DNA of 28,113 bases, taken from CAZKAP01 sp964550895. Its GTDB lineage: Bacteria; Bacteroidota; Bacteroidia; Flavobacteriales; Flavobacteriaceae. Below the pieces are notes generated by a model. That model saw nothing but the letters and a program-made list of their open reading frames with translations, did no database searches and had not been told where the DNA came from. Positions 22,512-28,113 of the stretch are shown here, one piece after another. Numbering within the stretch: position 1 is the stretch's first letter; every line of letters starts with the position of its first letter. The DNA lies in NCBI GenBank assembly GCA_964550895.1, contig CAZKAP010000040.1, positions 1 to 28,113 on the forward strand, in the 5' to 3' direction. Both the position numbers and the translations under genes were made by a program.

Positions 22512-24377
22512 TTACATTAGCGCTTCATAGTCCTGCACCGTACCATTATTCATGCAGCACTCGATGATTCTTCTGCCCAGGGGGTCCAGGTCCTCGACCA
22601 GGAATTGCTCGAGTTCGGACTTGAAGAAGGTATTCAGAATCTCAGCCCCCTTATCGTAAGCCTCAGTTCCGACCTCTTCCTGCAGTTCCACCTTAAGCAG
22701 TTCCTTGGGCAGGTACTTGCCTTCGATACGCATGCTGTTCAGGGCATACCCCAGCAGACTGCAACGGGCCTCTGAAATCTGATCCTCATTGAACCTGGCA
22801 TTGCCTTTACGGGCCAGGAACTCGCGGGAGACCCACTGCGGCATGAAGCCGGTCTTGTAGGCACCGATATGCTGATTGGGCAACAGTATGTTCTTCACCT
22901 TATGCGTTTGCTGGAACTGCCTTAGGAGCAGATTGGCCTGGGTTACCCGCTTGCCTGTGGCAAAGGGCCAGAAACTTCCTACGCCTTCGCTGGTCAGACC
23001 TATGGTATCGGTTATGCTTGGGTTAGCGTGTCCCCTCGGGGCCACCAGTCGCCACAACCAGGCCAGTGCGGGCGGTAGGAGGTGCATCATACCAACGATT
23101 CCATAGGTCGGTTTTTCCCGTGTACACGGGGGAGTGCGTATCCCCATACTGCGAATATCAACATCCACCGAACCGTTGTATACACCCGGGAAGAGATCAC
23201 GAGGAATAATCACTCGTGGGTTGGGACAGGGTTTCCCGGGTTCGTCTTCGATGTGGTCCCAAAGCAGTGCAGTGCTGCCCGGAACGGAGTTGATATTCAG
23301 GAATAACAGGGGCTTTTCGGGCTGCGCGGTCAGGCGCTCGAGGACCACATCCGTTCCGTAGGTTTTCAGGTGGTCTACCCGCACGAACCAGCCATCCTCG
23401 GCATCCATGAGATGAATTTTGCCATTGTCCACCCGATCCTCCTGGGTATAGCACAGAGCCATATCATCCGTTACCGCTTCCAGGTCGCACGTCCTTGGGA
23501 GCTCCAGTTTGAAGCGTTTCTTGGCCACTACATTTTCTCCCAGTAGCAGTCGGCCGTCCACCTGGCGGTGGGGTTGTTGAAGAATCTCACTTTTCCCGCC
23601 ACCGCTGGCACCCTCATGCATGAAGGTGACGACGTTATCGTAAGGAGTAACGACCCGTACGGTTGCACAGTGTGCGGTAATCCATTCTTCTATATTACCC
23701 AGGTGAATCAGCATACCATAGACACCTTTTTTGGCGCTGGGTCCGGGATACAGGTTGTAGGAAAACATTTCGTATTGGTCTTCCTGTCTTTCGTGAACCA
23801 CGACCTGCTGTCCTTCGAAATGGGTATGCCGAAAGGGCGGGGCTACGTATATAGCTACTTTGGGAACGAAGTCCTCAGGCAGATTGTCGGCATCGACTAT
23901 GCCCTGAAGCAATGCGAGCCCCAGGCCGAAGAATCCGGCGTTTGCAGGAATGATAGCGACTCCATCGTATCCGATCCCGGGCTGACCTGCATTGAAATAG
24001 AACATGGCCAGGTCTTGATCCTTCATCCATTCGAAGGTTTCCTGCTTCAGGCTTTCGAATCGGTAACCAAACCGGTCTTCGAATCGCTGCTTATCCGTGG
24101 GAAAGTCATCGGCTATGACCATGCTATTGGGATCCCGCCTACGCAAATACACATCGGGGTAATTTGCCGAGATACCGTTTTTGACCCGGGCTACTTCTGC
24201 CTCGACATAATTACGCCCATCGGGCAGGTAGTATGCCACCTTGTGAACTTTGTCTTTATCTCCATTGACCGCCAGTTCCACCAGTTCTTCGACGGTGGAG
24301 GCAACGGCCATACTCTTTGCATTCTTTTTAAGCCAGTCGATTCGTTGCTCGACCGTGAGGTTTTCCAGTTCAACCAT
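22512..24377 (-). CDS. DUF4914 P-loop protein (PEP-carboxykinase-like fold)
   Basis: A 621-residue cytosolic protein. The clear motif is a P-loop, TFMHEGASGGGKSEI (GASGGGKS at about 256-263), in the centre of the chain. Nearby patterns resemble PEP-carboxykinase-type P-loop enzymes: LLLGENVVAKKRFK, then SVDVDIRSMGIRTPPC, then GLTSEGVGSFWPFATGKRV. Length and pattern match the DUF4914 family (about 620-640 residues), known from Bacteroidota and some Firmicutes without an assigned reaction. A central P-loop with G-x-x-G-x-G-K-S suggests nucleotide-dependent phosphoryl transfer. No signal peptide. It stands alone with a 350-bp upstream region holding two palindromes and its own terminator. I am sure of the P-loop, fairly sure of the family and have no view of the substrate. 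Confidence 0.82.
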   Translation of the reverse strand: MVELENLTVEQRIDWLKKNAKSMAVASTVEELVELAVNGDKDKVHKVAYYLPDGRNYVEAEVARVKNGISANYPDVYLRRRDPNSMVIADDFPTDKQRFEDRFGYRFESLKQETFEWMKDQDLAMFYFNAGQPGIGYDGVAIIPANAGFFGLGLALLQGIVDADNLPEDFVPKVAIYVAPPFRHTHFEGQQVVVHERQEDQYEMFSYNLYPGPSAKKGVYGMLIHLGNIEEWITAHCATVRVVTPYDNVVTFMHEGASGGGKSEILQQPHRQVDGRLLLGENVVAKKRFKLELPRTCDLEAVTDDMALCYTQEDRVDNGKIHLMDAEDGWFVRVDHLKTYGTDVVLERLTAQPEKPLLFLNINSVPGSTALLWDHIEDEPGKPCPNPRVIIPRDLFPGVYNGSVDVDIRSMGIRTPPCTREKPTYGIVGMMHLLPPALAWLWRLVAPRGHANPSITDTIGLTSEGVGSFWPFATGKRVTQANLLLRQFQQTHKVKNILLPNQHIGAYKTGFMPQWVSREFLARKGNARFNEDQISEARCSLLGYALNSMRIEGKYLPKELLKVELQEEVGTEAYDKGAEILNTFFKSELEQFLVEDLDPLGRRIIECCMNNGTVQDYEALM

Positions 24378-24399
24378 AATGTACGCTTCTTAAGTTAAG

Positions 24400-24478
24400 A
24401 CTGATGATCTTTATACAATCATCAGTGAATCAGGCTGCAAGTTATGGGATGTGTGAGGCGAGGACATGACAAATGTCA
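24400..24478 (-). promoter_or_regulatory. Two palindromes in the DUF4914 upstream region
   Basis: ACTGATGAT (24400-24408) and ATCATCAGT (24418-24426) are perfect inverted copies around CTTTATACA, 23 bp before the ATG at 24377, so a leader hairpin or operator. Further up, TGACA-AA-TGTCA (24467-24478) is a perfect palindrome with an FNR-like core (TGAC-N4-GTCA) and differs by one base from the site at 15660-15671. Confidence 0.45.
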
Positions 24479-24726
24479 GGTTCTTCATTAAAAGGAATTA
24501 TACCTGGGATAAGGATTTTGAATGAGTAGTCCGGAATGGCTGCTACCGCCTAACAAGTCCTGTCCGGTGAGGAGCCCGCGCGGTTTACGATGCACCAATC
24601 CGGCTTACTGAAAGAATAAGGATTGTAGTCCATGCGCAATCGGGTCACGGTGCTTTAGCCGATCATATCAGTTTTCGAAAGTAAGCGGCGCTATATCAAA
24701 AGAATCCCTTCCTATGCCAAGGCGCA
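24479..24726. other. Intergenic stretch, nothing recognised
   Basis: The rest of the 349-bp gap between the DUF4914 and phosphatase genes. I see no open frame with coding character, no hairpin with a T-tract and no RNA gene. Confidence 0.6.
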
Positions 24727-26061
24727 CTAGTCTTCGATCAGCTTTTTCTTGCCTGAGCGGAAGTTCTTTTTGATCACGGCCCGGTCGTATTCCTCTCCAA
24801 GAGCGGTATAGGCAACGTAGGTAAGGGTGTTCTCCTCTACAGTAATCACCTGGTAGAACTGAGTCTGTTCGGCAGACCGGTCCAGCGAATACCCCTGTGC
24901 CATGTAGGCCTTCATCTGTTCCCAGTCCAATTCGTACTGCTTGGGGCCGCTCACGGAGGTCACATATACCGTACCCAATCGGCCTTTTTTTCCGTAGTCG
25001 CTGGATCGCAAGGGCACATGCCCGCGGGTATAGGTATGGTCGTGGCCGTTGAGTACCAGGTCGACTCCGTATTTATCCAGCAGGGGTTTCCAGGTTTCGC
25101 GGGCAAACTTGAAATCCCGGCCTTTCGCGGGGGAAAAAATCGAGTGGTGACAGGTGATGATTTTCCATTTAGCATCGCAATTTTCCAGTTGCCGGATGAT
25201 GTAGTCCGTCTGTTCCTCGAGCCGGGTATTGGAGTTCAGGACGATAATTCTCACGTCCTGGTAATCCACGGTATACACCGTTTCGTGCAAGTCCTGAGCG
25301 AGTTCTTCCTCCACAGGCAGGGTAAATTGAGGCCGCCACTGAATCGAAAGCCTGCGTTCTTCTCCTCTTACTGTGGGTCGAAACTCATGGTTTCCCACGA
25401 CTGGGATGGCCGTCCACTGGCTGTGGATGAAGCCCCCGGCCTTATACCATTCCGCCCATTCCTGGTCCTTGTGTGCATCGTTGATCAAGTCTCCTGCATG
25501 AACGACGAAGGAGGCATCAGGAGCGGTCTGATAAGCCATGCGAATCACCCGCGACCAGTGGTCGAGCACGTCGTTCTGGGCATCCCCGAAATAGACGAAC
25601 TGGGTGGGGGAATAGCCTCTTTTAGCCGTTCGGAACTGTATCCATTCGGACCAGTACTGGTCACCATCGCCCACTCGATAGGCGTATAATTTGTCGGGCA
25701 TAAGCCCCTCGAATAAGGCACTGTGGTAGTGGACACGGAGTGAAGTATTTCCCTTGTACAGTCCGAGATCAAATTCTTCGGTACGTGCATCCAGGGTCCG
25801 AGCATTGGCCGCGAACTGAGAATTTACACCGGCTGGTGCGATCTGGGCAACCGCTTTGACAATCGTGGTGTCCGTGCGCCAGGTAATCGCCCGGCTGCTT
25901 GCCGGATCGCCGTGGAAGGTGAGCATGAGTCGGTCGGGGTCCTTACTGGGAATTTCCCAGTGGTGCAGACCACTCTGATGATGAGTGTGTTGGGCAATCG
26001 CCGAGTTGGAGAAAAGTATGGCAACGACCGTCGCAGCCCAGAGGGTAGTCTGATTTTTCAT
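24727..26061 (-). CDS. Purple-acid-phosphatase-like secreted metallophosphoesterase
   Basis: A 444-residue exported phosphatase with a signal peptide (1-24, ending NSAIAQ). The N-terminal part (about 40-145) is the fibronectin-III-like purple acid phosphatase domain (RLMLTFHGDPASSRAITWRT, ending LYAYRVGDG). The calcineurin-like catalytic domain carries all metal-binding motifs: FGDAQND (about 158-164), HAGDLIND (188-195), VVGNHEF (221-227), TCHHSIF (303-309) and NGHDHTYTRG (338-347). The binuclear-metal enzyme hydrolyses phosphate esters in the periplasm or outside the cell and may serve phosphate scavenging. The C-terminus ends in a basic run (KKNFRSGKKK), not in a type 9 secretion tail. It stands alone; no Pho-type box was recognised upstream. 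Confidence 0.93.
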   Translation of the reverse strand: MKNQTTLWAATVVAILFSNSAIAQHTHHQSGLHHWEIPSKDPDRLMLTFHGDPASSRAITWRTDTTIVKAVAQIAPAGVNSQFAANARTLDARTEEFDLGLYKGNTSLRVHYHSALFEGLMPDKLYAYRVGDGDQYWSEWIQFRTAKRGYSPTQFVYFGDAQNDVLDHWSRVIRMAYQTAPDASFVVHAGDLINDAHKDQEWAEWYKAGGFIHSQWTAIPVVGNHEFRPTVRGEERRLSIQWRPQFTLPVEEELAQDLHETVYTVDYQDVRIIVLNSNTRLEEQTDYIIRQLENCDAKWKIITCHHSIFSPAKGRDFKFARETWKPLLDKYGVDLVLNGHDHTYTRGHVPLRSSDYGKKGRLGTVYVTSVSGPKQYELDWEQMKAYMAQGYSLDRSAEQTQFYQVITVEENTLTYVAYTALGEEYDRAVIKKNFRSGKKKLIED

Positions 26062-26234
26062 TGGAAAAGCTGTTGAGTTCTAAAGTTCTGGATTTTTATT
26101 GACCCGAATCGTATCCATCTTAAATCTAATTGTTACCACAACTTTATTAATTCGGGCTTACTGCATCAGCTAAATAATTAAGAATTTAGGCGCAGTTGTA
26201 CATTCATATATACTGACCACCGCGCTTTCTGTGC

Positions 26235-27623
26235 CTAGGGCTGAAGGAGATTCGTCATCACATAAATATCATCGATCAGGGGAGTGGTTACTTCCGGATT
26301 ACTGGAGCCCAGGTTTACCGACGAGATCAAAGTCTCCCCGATAATAAAACGACCCTGAATGCTCCCTTCTTTGTCCACATGAAGCCCCTCTATGGGGTAC
26401 CGGTCGAGATAATTGGAGAGTTCCGTATTGCTATAAGTGGTTTTTAACGCCCATTTGGAGTGAAGAATAAGCGGATCGCCCTGATCGGACACGCCCACAT
26501 ACAACATGGTATGCCCCTTTAAACCCAGTATGGTTAAGAAAGGAATGCCGTGTTCCCGGATGTACCGGATCTTTTCTTCTGCGGTTCCGGTGAGCTGCTG
26601 AACCTTGCCGATTTTAACCTGATCACCCGAATCCCGTGGCAGCCAGATTCTGAAGGTACTCAGCAAGTCCCGAATCGTGGAGGAGCAGTCCCGGTTTCCG
26701 TATTGACCGCCCCAGCCGTAGGGTCGTCCCAGCACATCCTCAACCAGTGGCTTTAAGTGGTCTTCGGTGAGTGTATAGTCTTCAAAAGCAAGGGTACTTT
26801 TATCGACCTGAGCCTTCAGGATGTGGGCCTGCTGTTTTTCGTCGGCCTTGGCGTAGTACACGGTTATCTGATCGCTGGGTATCGGACTTTCTTCATAAGG
26901 CATTAGCATTCCCAGTTTGGCATTGATGGCGTAATGGGAGGCATTGCTTTGCAGACTTAACCGATCCGTAAGTGGAACCGCGTAGCTGCCGGTGGACCAT
27001 GCCTTAACAAAGTCATCGCCCGCTATGGCCACATCACGCATGGCCACCCAACCCTTGTAAATCGGACTAATCACATAACACCACTGCCTGTCAATTGTGG
27101 TGTGCACAAGCAACAGTGGGGTATTCGCCCAAAGGTGGGTTTCCTGAAAATAATCGAAGGGGTATCCCTCACCAGCCCGGGAATACAAATCAAAGCCCGG
27201 TTTATGTGTCGGTAGCCTGCGCAGATCCGTGTGCGAGACGACAATACCCTTATTCAGGAAATTGGGGAAGGTTGTAATGTCCACCTTGTTTACCAATTCT
27301 TCGCGCCGCCATTCTGGATGTGTCTTCTTGTTTTCGCCATACCAGTCGTCGTCGTCCAGGTAGGCTTGCAGGTAGGAAAGATTGCGGCCTGGAAGGCTAT
27401 TTGATTCAGCGAGTAAGGCCTGTGGTTCCTTTTGCCAGGGCGCAAAGTAGTTATCGATGAATTCATGTTGTATTGCGTAGGGAACTCGTAAGGAGGTGTC
27501 CGGGTATTGAATTTCGTCTAGGGAGTAGGTTGTAATCTCGAGTTCGGTGTTTTCCTTAGATGCGTTCTGGCATCCGTTAATCAGCATACAACTGAATAAG
27601 GCCAGTATGAAAAGTGGGCGCAT
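26235..27623 (-). CDS. SH3-containing NlpC/P60 (C40) peptidase lipoprotein
   Basis: A 462-residue lipoprotein: the signal MRPLFILALFSCMLINGCQN ends in a lipobox with Cys18. Regions: an N-terminal helical part (about 45-115, FIDNYFAPWQKE), SH3b-type beta domains (about 120-270, with GIVVSHTDLRRLPT and YKGWVAMRDVAI), and the NlpC/P60 catalytic domain. Catalytic Cys313 is in GWGGQYGNRDCSSTIRDL and His371 in LGLKGHTMLYVG; a third polar residue may be His388 (ILHSKW). Enzymes of this plan cleave peptidoglycan stem peptides (gamma-D-Glu to diamino acid bonds) and can serve wall recycling or attack on other cells. The 5' end is 31 bp from the RadC remnant, so its promoter must lie in or across that remnant. 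Confidence 0.92.
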   Translation of the reverse strand: MRPLFILALFSCMLINGCQNASKENTELEITTYSLDEIQYPDTSLRVPYAIQHEFIDNYFAPWQKEPQALLAESNSLPGRNLSYLQAYLDDDDWYGENKKTHPEWRREELVNKVDITTFPNFLNKGIVVSHTDLRRLPTHKPGFDLYSRAGEGYPFDYFQETHLWANTPLLLVHTTIDRQWCYVISPIYKGWVAMRDVAIAGDDFVKAWSTGSYAVPLTDRLSLQSNASHYAINAKLGMLMPYEESPIPSDQITVYYAKADEKQQAHILKAQVDKSTLAFEDYTLTEDHLKPLVEDVLGRPYGWGGQYGNRDCSSTIRDLLSTFRIWLPRDSGDQVKIGKVQQLTGTAEEKIRYIREHGIPFLTILGLKGHTMLYVGVSDQGDPLILHSKWALKTTYSNTELSNYLDRYPIEGLHVDKEGSIQGRFIIGETLISSVNLGSSNPEVTTPLIDDIYVMTNLLQP

Positions 27624-27654
27624 AATGGAGAGCTTTACTTTACCATAAATATAA

Positions 27655-28044
27655 AGCCCTCAAGATGCCTATAAAATCTTGCTAGATAATTGGGAAGCAG
27701 ACCAAATCGGTCTTCTAGAAGAATGCAAAATCTTGCTTTTGGATAATTAATTAAGGCTTATGTCTGTTGCCGAAATTTCAAAAAGCGGAGTGTCAGGCAC
27801 TATCGTTGACCCTAAAATTGTGTTCTCCATTGCCCTAAAAAGACGGGCTATCAGAATAATTCTGGCTCACAATCACCCCTCCGGCAGCCTTAACCCAAGC
27901 AAAGCCGATATCAAATTAACACAGGAGTTTATAAAGGCCGGTCGAATTCTTCAAATCCCCATTGAAGATCACATCATCATAAAGGAAGAAAGTTATTGCT
28001 CTTTAGTCACGGAACATTTCGATCAACTGGCTTGCGAGCCTTAA
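27655..28044 (+). pseudogene. Decayed RadC / JAB-domain gene with in-frame stop
   Basis: The 94-residue frame from ATG 27760 encodes the core of RadC-like JAB proteins: EISKSGVSGTIVDPK, then AHNHPSGSLNPSKAD with His37, His39 and Asp50 of the JAMM motif, then DHIIIKEE. It lacks the N-terminal third, including the segment that normally supplies the JAMM glutamate. That segment is present just upstream in the same frame: DAYKILLDNWEADQIGLLEE and then CKILLLDN, followed by TAA at 27748-27750 and LRLMSVAEIS. The alignment with family patterns is gap-free across the stop, so this is a nonsense-broken gene. It is also truncated at its 5' side: another stop is at 27652. RadC-like JAB genes are common in mobile elements of Bacteroidota. 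The stretch is visibly more AT-rich than its neighbours. Confidence 0.75.
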
Positions 28045-28113
28045 TGTATGATTTTTTTAAATCCATCATTAAATCACCCGAAAAAACGATTGTTCGACCT
28101 TTCATCAAATCAT
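28044..28113 (+). CDS. Start of an unidentified reading frame, cut by the window edge
   Basis: ATG at 28044 overlaps the TAA of the RadC-like frame (TAATG) and stays open to the edge: MYDFFKSIIKSPEKTIVRPF and on. The AT-rich codon use matches the RadC remnant. Too short to identify; it may be the next gene of the same accessory segment. Confidence 0.3.
   Translation, partial: MYDFFKSIIKSPEKTIVRPFIKS

Noticed and set aside
23568..24398. 276-codon plus-strand frame opposite the DUF4914 gene
   Set aside because: Antisense shadow of a conserved P-loop protein; no promoter or family pattern.
27673..27737. Direct repeat AAAATCTTGCT, 54 bp apart, considered as an attachment site
   Set aside because: Both copies are in the RadC reading frame and encode KILLDN and KILLLDN; coding sequence explains them.

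Overview
The window reads as a moderately GC-rich member of the Bacteroidota, most likely a flavobacterium of the Robiginitalea/Muricauda type (inference from gene content, not from a search). Supporting signs are DUF4249 paired with a carboxypeptidase-like TonB receptor, LytS/LytTR regulators, an AraC-HTH/TPR hybrid regulator, TAnnTTTG-type -7 promoter elements and few Shine-Dalgarno sequences. A run of 10 Ns at 7469-7478 shows this is a draft assembly. I found no tRNA, rRNA, CRISPR array, insertion sequence or replication origin.

Layout. 1-955: 5' part of a TolC-like efflux gene and a DUF2147 gene (both -). 1229-2995: a LytS/LytTR two-component pair (+). 3008-5564: a carboxypeptidase-like-domain exported protein, a 1-Cys-type peroxiredoxin with its own promoter, operator and terminator, and a membrane HExxH protein (all -). 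5617-7768: one large HTH-membrane-TPR regulator broken only by the assembly gap, divergent from an ankyrin protein and acyltransferase pair (7891-9529, +). 9626-11648: aldo/keto reductase (-) and arsenite methyltransferase (+). 11829-15052: TonB receptor plus DUF4249 lipoprotein operon (-). 15340-15600: a compact unit holding a 31-residue one-helix membrane peptide and three stem-loops.

15721-22421 is a metal-handling block. It starts with a small Cys-containing exported protein and a TonB receptor carrying CxxxM and HxM motifs like those of the copper transporter OprC. Converging on it is a tightly overlapping operon (-): ABC ATPase, FtsX-like permease with a His-rich extracytoplasmic segment, two paralogous CFFCG proteins and a Fur-family regulator. 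A MerC-like membrane protein is divergent from that operon. The most economical reading is one outer-membrane-to-cytoplasm metal acquisition or homeostasis locus, probably Cu and/or Zn; the metal is not proven.

22512-27623 holds a DUF4914 P-loop protein, a purple-acid-phosphatase-like enzyme and an NlpC/P60 lipoprotein (all -). The right edge (27655-28113) is AT-rich and contains a decayed RadC/JAB-domain gene with an in-frame stop, followed by the start of another reading frame. It may mark the edge of an accessory segment.

The best regulatory leads are a perfect GTAAC-N4-GTTAC palindrome just downstream of the probable -7 elements of both the peroxiredoxin and arsM, 20-bp-spaced direct repeats beside the AraC-type gene, and a shared FNR/CRP-like TGAC-AAAT-RTCA palindrome upstream of the copper-receptor unit and the DUF4914 gene.
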